This document shows positions 38,487 through 48,675 of a stretch of DNA of 64,000 nt, one piece after another (position 1 is the first letter of the stretch; each line of letters begins with the position of its first letter). The translations under genes were made by a program, and so were the position numbers. Source of the DNA: Prochlorococcus sp. AG-347-L17 (GTDB lineage: Bacteria; Cyanobacteriota; Cyanobacteriia; PCC-6307; Cyanobiaceae); the NCBI GenBank assembly GCA_003278925.1, contig QCCN01000002.1, positions 1 through 64,000 of the forward strand. Direction: 5' to 3'. The notes beneath the pieces were generated by a model. The model was not told the DNA's origin and searched no databases. It saw nothing but the letters and a program-made list of their open reading frames with translations.

Positions 38487-39743
38487 TTATTTTTTTAATG
38501 AAATAATTTGGGTTATTAATTTATTTGCTAAATCAATTTTTGATGTTTTGTTAATGTAGTGTTCCATATTGTTAGTATCGAATAGCCAACCTTCATTTTG
38601 TGCCAAAAAGCCAAATCCTTGGCCTTCAAGATCGATTGGATTTGCGAATAGATAATCACAACCCTTTTGGATAATCTTTTCTTTAATTGTAATCCGTGCT
38701 TCTTCGATAGATCCTGTAAAAGCACAAAAGCCTACAAAAACTTGGTTATCTTTTTTTGATTTACTAATTGTTTTTAAAATATCTGGCACTAGCTCAAAGT
38801 TTTGATTCAAGTGATCATTAATTTGATTTTTTGGAATTTTAGCTGAAGTATCAAAGGTTATCTTGAAATCAGATACTGCTGCATTCATAAAAAAATAATC
38901 GCAATTTGATATTTCATTATTAAGTGCCCTAATTAAATCAAAACTAGTTTCAATTTCATATCTTTTTATTCCATCAGTAAGATTCTTATCTATTTTTAGA
39001 GGCCCATGAATATATTTTACTTGTGCTCCTCTGAACCTCGCTACTTGAGAAAGGAGTAGGCCCATAGCTCCAGAACTTTTGTTAGTGATGTGTCTTGCCG
39101 CGTCAATTTTCTCTGAGGTACACCCTCCAGTTACTAAAATTTCTTTATTAAGTAAATCTTTGCGATATTCATTTTGTTTGTGTGAAGCTATAAATTCAAG
39201 AGCTAATTGGATTAGATCATTTGGAGGTATCTTACCGATGCCAATAGCGTCACATGCTAAGAGGCCTTCACTTGGTTGCAAGGACAAAACATTCTCGTAA
39301 TTCTGTAAATTCTCATAATTTTTTTGGACAGCTTTATTAAGCCACATTTGTGTATTCATTGCTGGTGCAACAATAATTGGTTTTATATTTGCTATTAAGA
39401 TGCTTGGTATCAATCCCTCTGCATTTCCAGTTACCCATTTTGCTAATGTTGTCGCTGTTAAAGGGGCAATGATTAAAATATCAGCCCAATTACTTAGTTC
39501 TATGTGAAGAGGTGTTGATTGACTATTTGACCATTGATCATTTTCTAAAATGCACGGGTTTCTACTTAAAATAGAAAGAGAAAGCGGCTTTATTAATTTT
39601 TCTGCATTTTTTGATACAACACATCTTATTTCATAATTTTCTTTCGCTAATTGGCTAACTAATAATGGAATTCTTACAGCTGCGATACTTCCAGTTATTA
39701 ATAAAAGAACCTTTATTTTGGAGTCCTTAATTCTAGTTTTCAT
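38487..39743 (-). CDS. coaBC: CoaBC: phosphopantothenoylcysteine decarboxylase/synthetase
   Basis: 418 aa fusion. The N-terminal CoaC flavoprotein half has LHIELSNWADILIIAPLTATT with the catalytic His region and PAMNTQMW; the C-terminal CoaB half starts near residue 195 with EILVTGGCTSEKIDAARHITNKSSGAMG. It makes 4'-phosphopantetheine for coenzyme A. Its start overlaps the end of the DUF2555 gene by 11 bp. Confidence 0.94.
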   Translation of the reverse strand: MKTRIKDSKIKVLLLITGSIAAVRIPLLVSQLAKENYEIRCVVSKNAEKLIKPLSLSILSRNPCILENDQWSNSQSTPLHIELSNWADILIIAPLTATTLAKWVTGNAEGLIPSILIANIKPIIVAPAMNTQMWLNKAVQKNYENLQNYENVLSLQPSEGLLACDAIGIGKIPPNDLIQLALEFIASHKQNEYRKDLLNKEILVTGGCTSEKIDAARHITNKSSGAMGLLLSQVARFRGAQVKYIHGPLKIDKNLTDGIKRYEIETSFDLIRALNNEISNCDYFFMNAAVSDFKITFDTSAKIPKNQINDHLNQNFELVPDILKTISKSKKDNQVFVGFCAFTGSIEEARITIKEKIIQKGCDYLFANPIDLEGQGFGFLAQNEGWLFDTNNMEHYINKTSKIDLANKLITQIISLKK

Positions 39744-39954
39744 CGAAAGGTTCCTGATCGAGTAGATGGGTATAATTAGTTGTTAATTCAGGTCTATTGA
39801 TTGCAAGAGCCCTCAGTAAGTGCCAGTCTTTTAAACCATCAAATGGAGTATTATAATTATCTTCCTCTAGCCTATTAGCAAGCTCAAGGGTCATTTCTTC
39901 ATCAAAAGAATTTACTAGTTCCTCACTTATTTTATTTTCAGAAATGAATTTCAT
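39733..39954 (-). CDS. DUF2555-family small protein
   Basis: 73 aa from the ATG at 39954 (a TTG start at 39969 would add five residues). Acidic, helical, with the pattern EEMTLELANRLEEDNY...DGLKDWHLLRALAI that I recognise as cyanobacterial DUF2555. No known function. Overlap with coaBC suggests one transcript. Confidence 0.75.
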   Translation of the reverse strand: MKFISENKISEELVNSFDEEMTLELANRLEEDNYNTPFDGLKDWHLLRALAINRPELTTNYTHLLDQEPFDEN

Positions 39955-40173
39955 ATTGAGTAAAGTCAATATACTCTAATAATAAAGCCTCAAGTAATTA
40001 TTTAAAATTGATATGAGTATTAAGTACATATTTTCAAGGATATGATTATTTTTAATTTTTATAATCTTTTCAAATTGTTGTAAGGTCATTTATCTTCATT
40101 CTCAGTCATAAATATGCAAACTATCCTTTTCAAAAATATTTTTTCTTAGAATGTTTTTGTAAAAATCCATATC

Positions 40174-40374
40174 ATGTCGCAAACCAAAAGAGAGCAAGTC
40201 ATTAGTCACATACGCTATTTAAGGCAAGAGCTCAGAGAAATGCATTTAGGTATAAAAGAAGATGACCTTTTCCCTGAACCAGGCGAATTAAGAGGATTAA
40301 TGGCCCAGTTGGAAGCATTACTTGAATTAATAGAAGGAAATACTAAAATTCAATCAAACTCTGAAGCGGCTTAG
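40174..40374 (+). CDS. Small helical protein of unknown function
   Basis: 66 aa, MSQTKREQVISHIRYLRQEL at the start, followed by a DDLFPEPGELRGLMAQLEALLELIEG segment. Helical and acidic; no cysteines. It appears conserved in style in picocyanobacteria, though I cannot name the family. Only 11 bp from the following DUF565 gene, so the two are co-transcribed. The 219 bp before it back to the DUF2555 start is AT-rich with nothing else visible. Confidence 0.65.
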   Translation: MSQTKREQVISHIRYLRQELREMHLGIKEDDLFPEPGELRGLMAQLEALLELIEGNTKIQSNSEAA

Positions 40375-40385
40375 TTTAATGCAAA

Positions 40386-40727
40386 ATGGTTGTTAAACCT
40401 CAAAAGACAAAATTTCAGCTAAAAATTGTGGAAAATATTCAGACATTAAGTATTTGGGCTAATAATCCATGGCGAAGATATTCAATATCATTGATAACAC
40501 TTTTAATCGGCTACTTTTTTGGAAGTTCTCTTGGTATGGTAAGTGCCGTTGTGGAACTTATGGATCCTGTAGCCGCTTTTTTATCAGTAGTTTTTATTGA
40601 GTTTTTAATAGTTTTAAGAAGAAATTTTAGATTTGAAAGGAAAAAGAAATTTTTAGTACTTTTATTAGATTCTTTAAGATTAGGATTATTTTATGGTTTC
40701 TTTACTGAAAGTCTTAAGTTGCTATAA
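40386..40727 (+). CDS. DUF565/Ycf20-like membrane protein
   Basis: 113 aa. The WANNPWRRYSISLITLLIGYFFGSSLG segment and two to three hydrophobic helices match the DUF565/Ycf20 family of cyanobacteria and plastids. In algae and plants Ycf20-like proteins are linked to thermal dissipation of excess light; whether that applies here is unknown. It ends 2 bp before convergent pyrB. Confidence 0.75.
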   Translation: MVVKPQKTKFQLKIVENIQTLSIWANNPWRRYSISLITLLIGYFFGSSLGMVSAVVELMDPVAAFLSVVFIEFLIVLRRNFRFERKKKFLVLLLDSLRLGLFYGFFTESLKLL

Positions 40728-40729
40728 AT

Positions 40730-41746
40730 TTACTTGTTGTGTTTTTGTAATAGATAAAGCAAAGCCATTCTTATAGGGATACCATTTGCAACTTGATTGT
40801 TAATTAAGCAATTAGGATATCGATCTACCACTTTGCTGCTTATTTCAAGATCTCTGTTAATGGGACCAGGATGTAAGATTGGAATTTCTTTCTTATTTAA
40901 AGATAATTTCTCTGGGGTTAAACCATAATCCAAACTATATGAATCAATGCTACTTAGTAAATTTTCCATCATTCTCTCTTTCTGGAGTCTTAAAACAATA
41001 ATCGCATCTGCAATTTTTATTGATTCTTCCAATGATCTAGAAATTGTAATGGAACCTCTTGATTTAACAGGATCTTCTGTTTGATTTGGCGCGGGGGTTT
41101 TTAAAAAATTGATAAATTCATCAGGTATTAATGTCTTAGGACCACATAAGATTATATCGGCGCCGAATGCACTTAAAGCCCAAAGATTTGATCTGGCAAC
41201 CCTTGAGTGATTAACGTCTCCAATTATTAAAATTTTTTTGGAATTTAAAACCTCTGGATTCAGTGTTTTTTGGGAAAAGAATTTTATCAATGTGTAGATG
41301 TCAAGCAATCCTTGGCTGGGGTGACTATGTAATCCATCTCCCGCATTAAGAACTGAAGTCTTGGAATTTATTGCATCAAGTTTTTTTGCGATTTCAAAGG
41401 TTATGTAACTTGATGAATGTCTGATAACTAATGTATCCGCCCCCATAGCAGAATAAGTTATGGCTGTATCAATTATTGTTTCGCCTTTTGTTAAAGAGCT
41501 CGAGGATGGTGCAAACGTTTGGACATCAGCAGAAAGTCTTTTTGCTGCAAGCTCAAAACTATTTTTTGTTCTTGTACTAGCTTCAAAAAATAAAGACGTT
41601 ACCAAAGTCCCTTGTAAGGCCGGTATCTTTTTTGTTCCTGAATTCTTAAGTGCATCAAATCTATTAGCTAATTCAAATACTGACTCATAATCTTCAATTG
41701 AAAAATTTGCAAGTGTGTGGATATGTTTATGAGGCCAAATTTGCAT
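40730..41746 (-). CDS. pyrB: Aspartate carbamoyltransferase catalytic subunit
   Basis: 338 aa. Carbamoyl-phosphate site [26 protein letters not shown] loop, [12 protein letters not shown], and C-terminal [12 protein letters not shown]. It starts de novo pyrimidine synthesis, making carbamoyl-aspartate. No pyrI regulatory subunit is nearby, as is normal in cyanobacteria. Placed 5 bp after the glycosylase gene on the same strand, so probably in one transcript. Confidence 0.95.
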   Translation of the reverse strand: MQIWPHKHIHTLANFSIEDYESVFELANRFDALKNSGTKKIPALQGTLVTSLFFEASTRTKNSFELAAKRLSADVQTFAPSSSSLTKGETIIDTAITYSAMGADTLVIRHSSSYITFEIAKKLDAINSKTSVLNAGDGLHSHPSQGLLDIYTLIKFFSQKTLNPEVLNSKKILIIGDVNHSRVARSNLWALSAFGADIILCGPKTLIPDEFINFLKTPAPNQTEDPVKSRGSITISRSLEESIKIADAIIVLRLQKERMMENLLSSIDSYSLDYGLTPEKLSLNKKEIPILHPGPINRDLEISSKVVDRYPNCLINNQVANGIPIRMALLYLLQKHNK

Positions 41747-41751
41747 TACGC

Positions 41752-42351
41752 TTAAAAAGATAAATGATTATTGAATTTAGGTGTGCTGTCACCTTTTAGT
41801 CTTTTACTTACACTCCTACTATTTTTGAGATACCAACGCCATTTTATATTTTTTGCCTTTGTTATGCCAATTCTCGTAGTTTGAATAAGATCTTTTTCTC
41901 CTAAAATGGAGTCTCGTGGAGAAATCCATAAAGATTTATTTTTAAGAACTTCAAGTGAGTTAAATGAAATGTCTACACTGAATGTTTTAGTTACTAGGCC
42001 AGGTCCAGAAGCTAATCTTTCATTGTTATTAGATATAAAAACTGATCTTATCAAAACACCACTCGCAAAATTTTCTTTATCAGTAACAATGTTTAAACAA
42101 TGATGAATGCCATAAGATTTGTAAATATAAAATGTGCCAGGTTTGCCAAATAATGATTTGTTTGATTCAGTCTTTTTGCGGTAGCCATGACAGGCCTCTT
42201 CTTCCTGTGAATAAGCTTCAGTTTCAACTATTACCCCTTTGACTTGATCTATCTCATTATTTTTTTTTATGAGATGACAGCCTATTAAATCAGGAGCAAC
42301 AAGTTTAGAGTGCCGATAAAAAAAATTTTTTGGGAATAATTCTTCTTCTAT
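41752..42351 (-). CDS. DNA-3-methyladenine glycosylase (AAG/MPG family), start codon unresolved
   Basis: The frame codes for a full-length AAG/MPG protein of about 199 aa: [22 protein letters not shown], then the catalytic-Glu motif [46 protein letters not shown], and [11 protein letters not shown] near the C-terminus. It excises alkylated purines. The only near start is an ATA at 42351; the next possible start, TTG at 42054, would delete the active site. An ATG at 42375 is in frame but a TGA (42357-42355) intervenes. So either a rare start is used, or the gene is broken, or the assembly has an error here. Confidence 0.7.
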   Translation of the reverse strand: MEEELFPKNFFYRHSKLVAPDLIGCHLIKKNNEIDQVKGVIVETEAYSQEEEACHGYRKKTESNKSLFGKPGTFYIYKSYGIHHCLNIVTDKENFASGVLIRSVFISNNNERLASGPGLVTKTFSVDISFNSLEVLKNKSLWISPRDSILGEKDLIQTTRIGITKAKNIKWRWYLKNSRSVSKRLKGDSTPKFNNHLSF

Positions 42352-42520
42352 TTTTCAATATCTATCTAATAACATATTTAGCTGAGAAAAATAATTAAGG
42401 CTATTAATTAATATTGATTTTCAAGAAGATGTGATTTTTTTTAAATTATTTGAAATTCAAAGGATATGTAAAAAAGTTGTTCTTAATAAACTATTATTTA
42501 ACAAGAAAGATATTAAAAGT

Positions 42521-42814
42521 ATGACAAAAATAACTAAAGAGGAAGTAAAAAAAGTTGCTCATTTAGCAAGATTAGAACTTAACGAGAATGAAATTAATAA
42601 TCATGCAGAACAATTAGAAAAGATATTGGATTATATAAGACAACTTGAAAAAATTGATACAGATGATATCCCCTGTACAACGAGAGCTATAGAGGTTGTA
42701 AATGTATTTAGAAAAGACAAAAAGAAAAATTCTGATTGCAATGAAGAACTTTTAGAATTGGGCCCATCGAGAGAAGACAAATATTTTAAAGTACCAAAAA
42801 TTATCAATGAATAA
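42521..42814 (+). CDS. gatC: Asp/Glu-tRNA amidotransferase subunit C
   Basis: 97 aa from the ATG at 42521, where the family pattern TKEEVKKVAHLARLELNENEI begins; a longer frame from 42431 has an unrelated 30-residue extension. The C-terminal third holds the DDIPCTTRAI motif. GatC stabilises GatAB for converting Glu-tRNAGln to Gln-tRNAGln, needed because cyanobacteria lack GlnRS. gatA and gatB are not in this window. Ends 5 bp before the convergent crtR gene. Confidence 0.9.
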   Translation: MTKITKEEVKKVAHLARLELNENEINNHAEQLEKILDYIRQLEKIDTDDIPCTTRAIEVVNVFRKDKKKNSDCNEELLELGPSREDKYFKVPKIINE

Positions 42815-42819
42815 GTAAG

Positions 42820-43851
42820 TTAGTTGCTTCCAATAAATGTTTTGTTGACTATCTTTAATAAAAATTTTTTTATTTTAAAGCCTGGATATAAATTTATGAT
42901 TTTTCTTATCTTCCCCCTCTTTTTACTATGACTCCTTATACCTATTAATAAATCATAAATAAAGTTAAAAATGTCTTCTTTACTTTCAAATATCCCAACC
43001 CTTTGAGGGGAGCCTTTTTTATCCAATAAAGGCTTAGTTTTTTCATAAGCTAATTTGTATTCAAACCAAGGAATCGAAGGCCAAAGATGATGTATGAGAT
43101 GATAATTTTGTCCCATTATTAATAAATTCATAAATTTGCTTGGATAAACTCGAGAATTTATCCATTTATTTCTTGATCGAAATGGTCTATGGGGTAAATA
43201 ATCAAAAAATATTCCTAAAGTGACCCCTACCATTAATGCTGGACCGAACCATAAATTATAAATTAAATTCATAAAGTCAAATTTCAAACCTGCCAAGATA
43301 ATTGTTACAAATATGGATCTTTCAATTCCCCATTGTAGTAATTCATATCTGCGCCAGAGTTTTCTTTGAAAGAAAAACACCTCATGATAAAAAAATCTTG
43401 GAGCAATTAGCCAAATTGGACCAAAAGTACTGACAATATGATCTGGATCATTTTTGGGGTGATTTACGTGAATATGATGTTGTAAATGAACTCTCGTAAA
43501 AACTGGGAAGCTAAAACCTAATAGAATAGCTGAGCCATGCCCCATTGCTTGATTTATCCAAGGAACTGGATGAGCAGCTTTATGACAGGCATCATGAATA
43601 ACAGTACCTTCAATATGTAAAGCTAAAAAAGCAGTGGCTACAAGTAAAGGTAAAGGCCACACACCTCTATACCATTGCCATATGCTAAGAAAAGCAAGAA
43701 AATAACCGCCAAAAAATAAACCTAATGTTGGATTCCAAAAACTTGGCGGATCTACATAATTTTTAATCTCTTTTTGCCAATTAAATGTTTTTGAAGGATT
43801 AGTATTTTTCGTTGTATTTTTACTGGTTAAGTTTGAAATCGTTTCTTTTAT
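42820..43851 (-). CDS. crtR: Beta-carotene hydroxylase CrtR, start codon unresolved
   Basis: Membrane di-iron hydroxylase. His motifs: HDACHKAAH, HLQHHIHVNHP and NYHLIHHLWP. It converts beta-carotene (in Prochlorococcus also alpha-carotene) to hydroxylated forms, giving zeaxanthin. The reading frame extends well beyond the GTG at 43662: FWNPTLGLFFGGYFLAFLSIWQWYRG is coded upstream and is part of the protein's first membrane region. The frame is closed by TAA at 43857-43855, and between there and 43662 there is no ATG, GTG or TTG; ATA at 43851 (343 aa) or ATT at 43839 (339 aa) are the only near options. A TATATT box ends about 10 nt upstream of the ATA, which would make the leader very short. 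Confidence 0.83.
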   Translation of the reverse strand: MKETISNLTSKNTTKNTNPSKTFNWQKEIKNYVDPPSFWNPTLGLFFGGYFLAFLSIWQWYRGVWPLPLLVATAFLALHIEGTVIHDACHKAAHPVPWINQAMGHGSAILLGFSFPVFTRVHLQHHIHVNHPKNDPDHIVSTFGPIWLIAPRFFYHEVFFFQRKLWRRYELLQWGIERSIFVTIILAGLKFDFMNLIYNLWFGPALMVGVTLGIFFDYLPHRPFRSRNKWINSRVYPSKFMNLLIMGQNYHLIHHLWPSIPWFEYKLAYEKTKPLLDKKGSPQRVGIFESKEDIFNFIYDLLIGIRSHSKKRGKIRKIINLYPGFKIKKFLLKIVNKTFIGSN

Positions 43852-44007
43852 TCTTTAAATAATATAACTAATATTTTAAGATGATTGCATGCTCAAACAT
43901 AAAAAATTTTTTTAGGAGATCTTTAATTTAATTTTTATGTGTCAAATTAATCATCTTAAGAAAAAAAATTTTTAAAATAAACCTCTTTCAATTATTATTT
44001 TATTTGA

Positions 44008-44089
44008 GCGGTCGTGGCGGAATTGGTAGACGCGCGAGTTTTAGGTACTCGTATCTTAGGGTGTGGGAGTTCAAGTCTCCCCGACCGCA
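44008..44089 (+). tRNA. tRNA-Leu (UAG)
   Basis: 82 nt type II tRNA. Acceptor GCGGTCG pairs with CGACCGC, discriminator A. Anticodon arm CGAGT-TTTAGGT-ACTCG gives anticodon TAG. The long variable arm and GTTCAAGTC T-loop are typical of leucine tRNAs. CCA is not encoded. It lies alone between crtR (divergent) and a membrane-protein gene. Confidence 0.96.
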
Positions 44090-44160
44090 CTTAAGGAAAT
44101 TCTGTTAGATAGTTTGTTTATTGATATCAACTCTTATACTTTAATTAAGTATTTAATTTA

Positions 44161-44610
44161 ATGAATAGTTTGATATTGTATTTGGGAACTTTTTATATTT
44201 TAGTTGGCACCATTTTTCTAACTGTTCCGATAATTTATCTTGAGCTCGGTAAACCAAAAGACTTAATAAAAGCTTTTTTAAATTTATTAATAGGTTTGAT
44301 ATTAATAATTAAAAATAAAACACTAGATGAATCATTTTTTGTAATTTTCCTTTTTTTAACATTACTAGTTATTTTTTATCTAGTAGAGCTTTTTTTATCT
44401 AGATGGTACCAATTGACAGATAACGAAAAGAAAAAATTAATTACCTTTTTGGAGTTTAAAAATAACTTTTTAAAAATATTAGAATCTATAAATCTGGTAT
44501 TTGGTGATTTCACGAAACCTTCAAATTTTTTTAATTTTGGTAGCAATAATAAAAATAAAACCCAAAAGAAGTGGGTAAGAAATGATAAAAATGATAATAT
44601 TAAAGTCTGA
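44161..44610 (+). CDS. Membrane protein of unknown function
   Basis: 149 aa with three hydrophobic segments (about residues 5-27, 39-53, 59-80) then a basic, Asn/Lys-rich tail of about 65 residues. The LVELFLSRWYQL junction after the third helix is loosely like Ycf66 proteins of cyanobacteria, but this is weak. Possibly thylakoid or plasma-membrane. Independent gene between tRNA-Leu and ileS. Confidence 0.6.
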   Translation: MNSLILYLGTFYILVGTIFLTVPIIYLELGKPKDLIKAFLNLLIGLILIIKNKTLDESFFVIFLFLTLLVIFYLVELFLSRWYQLTDNEKKKLITFLEFKNNFLKILESINLVFGDFTKPSNFFNFGSNNKNKTQKKWVRNDKNDNIKV

Positions 44611-44731
44611 AATCAAATAAATTGGTTATTTGAAACATCTCCAAAAAACTACAGGTCAATTAAGAAAGAATATAATGAATTAGATTTATTTAAATAATTC
44701 ATTTGATCACCAATATTTCTTATATCGTCGT

Positions 44732-47638
44732 ATGAAATCTCAAAATAGCAAAAAACAAAAATCAGATTTTTCTTATAAAGAAACTTTAAATTTATTAAAA
44801 ACTGACTTCTCAATGCGTGCTAATTCAGTTGTGAGAGAACCTGAGATACAGAATTTTTGGGCTAACAATGATATTGATTTCCAATTAGGTTCAAGCAATT
44901 CAGGAGAAATATTTACATTACATGATGGCCCTCCTTATGCTAATGGAGCTCTTCATATGGGTCATGCTCTTAATAAAGTTTTAAAAGACATAATCAATAA
45001 GTACAAAACCTTAAGAGGATTTAGGGTTCATTTCGTACCTGGTTGGGACTGTCATGGATTACCTATTGAATTAAAAGTTCTTCAGAATTTAAAATCTGAT
45101 GAAAGAAAGAATCTTGACACTCTAAATTTAAGAAAAAAAGCAACAGATTATGCCCATATCCAAATTAATAATCAGAAGGAGGGTTTCAAAAGGTGGGGCA
45201 TATGGGGAGATTGGAATAACCCTTACTTAACTCTTAAGAAAAGTTATGAATCTGCTCAGATTGGAGTATTTGGGAAAATGTTTTTAAATGGCTATATATA
45301 TCGGGGTCTTAAACCTGTGCATTGGAGTCCAAGTTCAAGGACTGCACTTGCAGAAGCAGAATTAGAATACCCTGATGAACATTATTCAAAAAGTATTTAT
45401 GTTTCATTAAAAATCACCAAAATACCTGAGGAAATTCTATTAAATTTCATCCAAGAAAACCTTAATATCAAAAAAGAATTTTTTCAAAATAATTCTTTCA
45501 TAACTATTTGGACCACTACTCCTTGGACCATACCTGCAAATGAAGCAGTTGCAGTAAATCCAAATATAAAATACGTTTTTGCTATCGATGAAGAGAAGAA
45601 AATTTACCTTTTTGCTGAGGATTTATCTTCTCAAATAGGTAAGAAATTTAATAAAGATTTCAAGGTGCTTTTAGAGGTTAAAGGCTCCAAATTAGAAAAT
45701 ATTGAATATCACCATCCCTCTAAGAATAAAAATTGTAGAATTGTAATTGGTGGAGATTACATTACTACAGAATCAGGGACTGGAATTGTTCATACTGCGC
45801 CTGGTCATGGGATAGATGATTTTAATGTTGGTCAAAAATATGATTTACCAATAACATGTGTCGTTGATGAAAAAGGTAACTTAAATGAATATTCTGGTCA
45901 ATTCAAAGGATCAAATGTCCTGAAAGATGCAAATGATTTAATTATTGAACATTTAAAAGGAAAAAATTTGCTTCTATTACAAGAAAATTATAAGCATAGA
46001 TATCCGTATGATTGGAGAACCAAAAAACCAACTATTTTTAGGGCAACAGAACAATGGTTTGCATCTGTAAATGGCTTTAGATCATCTGCATTAAAGGCAA
46101 TAGAAGATGTTGAATGGATGCCAGAGACTGGAAAGAAAAGAATTTATTCTATGGTTGTGGGTAGAGGAGATTGGTGTATTTCTAGACAAAGGTCATGGGG
46201 AGTACCTATTCCAGTTTTTTATAAAAAAAATGGTAATGACATTCTCCTTAACAAAGAGATAATTAATCATATTCAAGAACTTTTTAGTGAACATGGAGCA
46301 GATATTTGGTGGGATTGGGATGTTAAGAATCTTTTGCCAGAAAATTATGCAAAAGATTCTGATCTTTGGAAAAAAGGAACAGATACAATGGATGTTTGGT
46401 TCGATTCAGGATCTAGCTGGGCTGCAGTATGTGAACTAAGAAGTGAATTAAAGTATCCAGCAGATCTTTATTTAGAGGGCTCAGATCAACATCGAGGATG
46501 GTTTCAGTCTTCTTTGCTAACCTCTGTTGCAGTCAATAATAAAGCTCCATATAAGAAAGTTTTAACTCACGGTTTTGCACTTGATGAAAACGGAAGAAAA
46601 ATGAGCAAATCTTTAGGAAATGTTGTTGATCCAAATATAATTATCAATGGAGGTAATAATAAAAAAACTGATCCTGCTTATGGTGCTGATGTTTTAAGGC
46701 TATGGGTAAGCTCTGTAGATTATTCAGTTGATGTTCCAATTGGTTCCAATATACTCAAGCAACTTTCAGACGTTTATAGAAAAGTTCGTAATACTTCAAG
46801 ATATCTTCTAGGTAATATTCATGATTATGATCCTAAAAATGATAGTTTTGAAATTGATCAATTGCCTCTCTTAGATCAATGGATGTTAGGTAGATTAGTT
46901 GAGGTTACAGATCAAATATCAAATGCTTATGAAAATTATGAATTTTCAAAATTTTTCCAAATTTTGCAAAGTTTTTGCGTTGTAGATTTATCAAATTTTT
47001 ATTTGGATATTGCGAAGGATAGGTTATATGTAAGTTCTAAATCACAATTTAGGAGAAGATCTTGTCAGTTCGTCATGTCAAAAGTTGTTGAAAATTTAGC
47101 CGTACTTATTTCTCCAGTGCTTTGTCATATGGCTGAAGATATTTGGCAAAATATTCCATATTCAACAGAAGAAAAATCAGTCTTTCAAAGGGGATGGCCA
47201 ATATTTTCGCAGTCATGGAAAAATCAAATACTTAATGAGCACATTGCAAATTTAAGAAATTTGAGAGTTGAAATTAACAAGGCGATAGAAGGATGCAGGA
47301 ACAAACAATTAATTGGAGCAGCTTTGGAAACTGAAGTTAACTATTTACCTAAAGATAAAGCTTTAAAAGATTCACTTACCTGGCTAAAAGAATTTGGTAA
47401 TCAAGATGTAGATTTATTTAGAGATTGGCTTATAGTGTCAAACTTCCAAGTAGTATCTGATTTGGTTGAGAATTCTCTTATTATTGACAACAATGCACTT
47501 GGTAAAATTCAAATAAATAAAGCTCAAGGTCAAAAATGTGATAGATGTTGGCATTATCAAAAAGAAACTTTTAATGGAATACAGAATACAAAATTATGCA
47601 AAAGATGTTCAAATATTATTAATTTTGAATTTATTTAA
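44732..47638 (+). CDS. ileS: Isoleucyl-tRNA synthetase
   Basis: 968 aa class I synthetase. HIGH motif appears as HMGH in [11 protein letters not shown] (about residue 76), KMSKS in [14 protein letters not shown], an editing domain in between ([16 protein letters not shown]), and a C-terminal zinc-binding region with two CxxC pairs (CDRCWHYQ ... CKRCSN). Charges tRNA-Ile. Its end overlaps the convergent unknown gene by 4 bp. Confidence 0.97.
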   Translation: MKSQNSKKQKSDFSYKETLNLLKTDFSMRANSVVREPEIQNFWANNDIDFQLGSSNSGEIFTLHDGPPYANGALHMGHALNKVLKDIINKYKTLRGFRVHFVPGWDCHGLPIELKVLQNLKSDERKNLDTLNLRKKATDYAHIQINNQKEGFKRWGIWGDWNNPYLTLKKSYESAQIGVFGKMFLNGYIYRGLKPVHWSPSSRTALAEAELEYPDEHYSKSIYVSLKITKIPEEILLNFIQENLNIKKEFFQNNSFITIWTTTPWTIPANEAVAVNPNIKYVFAIDEEKKIYLFAEDLSSQIGKKFNKDFKVLLEVKGSKLENIEYHHPSKNKNCRIVIGGDYITTESGTGIVHTAPGHGIDDFNVGQKYDLPITCVVDEKGNLNEYSGQFKGSNVLKDANDLIIEHLKGKNLLLLQENYKHRYPYDWRTKKPTIFRATEQWFASVNGFRSSALKAIEDVEWMPETGKKRIYSMVVGRGDWCISRQRSWGVPIPVFYKKNGNDILLNKEIINHIQELFSEHGADIWWDWDVKNLLPENYAKDSDLWKKGTDTMDVWFDSGSSWAAVCELRSELKYPADLYLEGSDQHRGWFQSSLLTSVAVNNKAPYKKVLTHGFALDENGRKMSKSLGNVVDPNIIINGGNNKKTDPAYGADVLRLWVSSVDYSVDVPIGSNILKQLSDVYRKVRNTSRYLLGNIHDYDPKNDSFEIDQLPLLDQWMLGRLVEVTDQISNAYENYEFSKFFQILQSFCVVDLSNFYLDIAKDRLYVSSKSQFRRRSCQFVMSKVVENLAVLISPVLCHMAEDIWQNIPYSTEEKSVFQRGWPIFSQSWKNQILNEHIANLRNLRVEINKAIEGCRNKQLIGAALETEVNYLPKDKALKDSLTWLKEFGNQDVDLFRDWLIVSNFQVVSDLVENSLIIDNNALGKIQINKAQGQKCDRCWHYQKETFNGIQNTKLCKRCSNIINFEFI

Positions 47639-47970
47639 ATCCAGTTTTTTTGATTTAAAAAGAAAACTGAGTTTTGATTTTCTCTTATAAAATTCTCTTC
47701 GGTTTCTGTTAACGGTGCTTTATAAAGTTTAAAGTTTGTAATCGTATAAGAAAGTGTTATTACTTTTTTTTCTGAATCTATTTCAATTGGATGAGTTGTT
47801 GAGCTACTGTAACCTCTGAAAATTATTACTTCTAATTGTTCTTTTTGATTTTCTTTTAGAATAAATCCCTCTAGTTTAAGTATCCTGTCAGGTATCTCGG
47901 AACTTATTTTTTCAAGACTATTTATTAGATCAATTTTTACCATTTTCTGAGAAGCAGGAGTTTCTTCCAT
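47635..47970 (-). CDS. Small cyanobacterial protein of unknown function
   Basis: 111 aa (102 aa if the ATG at 47943 is used, which shortens the overlap with the upstream gene from 41 to 14 bp). A conserved-looking centre reads [19 protein letters not shown], which resembles a small uncharacterised cyanobacterial/plastid family (I believe DUF7734). Soluble, alpha/beta. Overlaps the DUF3177 gene upstream, suggesting coupled expression. Confidence 0.65.
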   Translation of the reverse strand: MEETPASQKMVKIDLINSLEKISSEIPDRILKLEGFILKENQKEQLEVIIFRGYSSSTTHPIEIDSEKKVITLSYTITNFKLYKAPLTETEENFIRENQNSVFFLNQKNWI

Positions 47971-48553
47971 TTTTAGGTAATTTGATTATTGACCATTGAA
48001 TAAGACCTAAAATATAGATTAACAATGCAAATAATCCTAAGAATTTTGATATTGGCTGGGTAAAGTTAGCGCCAAAGAAAAAATTAAATAAATTTTTTAT
48101 AATAGTATAAAGATTTGAAGAAGGCTGAAGCCATATTGCACACGCATCCGAATTAATAAAAGAAAAACAGTTGGAGTTTTGTAAACTCTGAATAAAGAAA
48201 TTGAGAGATATAAAAGTTATAGTCCATCTCCATATTTTTGCCGTTGTGGTTAGGGAGTAAGAAAAATCATATTCTCTTAATTCATCATTAATATCGTTCC
48301 AAAACCAAACTGAAACTGTCATTAATAATGTTGAAATATTTGTTATCACAAGAGCATAATTATACTTTCCTATTAAAAGTAGAAGGCTTATAAAAAATAA
48401 AAGGGATACTTTCCAATAAATTGATAGAAGTTTAATAACTGCTTTATTTCTTTTTTTAATTGACCAGAAGGATAGAGTAACAGGAATACCAATAAGGAAT
48501 ATTATTGAAAGTTGAAAGGATAGCCAAATAGAAAGTTGATTAAAAACGTTCAA
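47930..48553 (-). CDS. DUF3177-family membrane protein
   Basis: 207 aa with about five transmembrane segments (residues 8-30, 45-63, 66-85, 107-125, 165-185). The VWFWNDINDELREYDFSYSLTTTAKIWRWT stretch is in keeping with the cyanobacterial DUF3177 family. No known role. Divergent from trmB across about 120 bp. Confidence 0.7.
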   Translation of the reverse strand: MNVFNQLSIWLSFQLSIIFLIGIPVTLSFWSIKKRNKAVIKLLSIYWKVSLLFFISLLLLIGKYNYALVITNISTLLMTVSVWFWNDINDELREYDFSYSLTTTAKIWRWTITFISLNFFIQSLQNSNCFSFINSDACAIWLQPSSNLYTIIKNLFNFFFGANFTQPISKFLGLFALLIYILGLIQWSIIKLPKNGRNSCFSENGKN

Positions 48554-48675
48554 AACTTTTTCTTTTTAAACACATAATAATTAAACATCAAACTATTACT
48601 TTTGAACTTACTATTGTCATAGTTATGAATATTATGCATCCTTAAATTATTGCCTAGGAATATATTGATAATTTT

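Noticed and set aside
41752..42054. Short 100-codon version of the glycosylase starting at TTG 42054
   Set aside because: Would remove the catalytic region that is clearly encoded upstream in the same frame.
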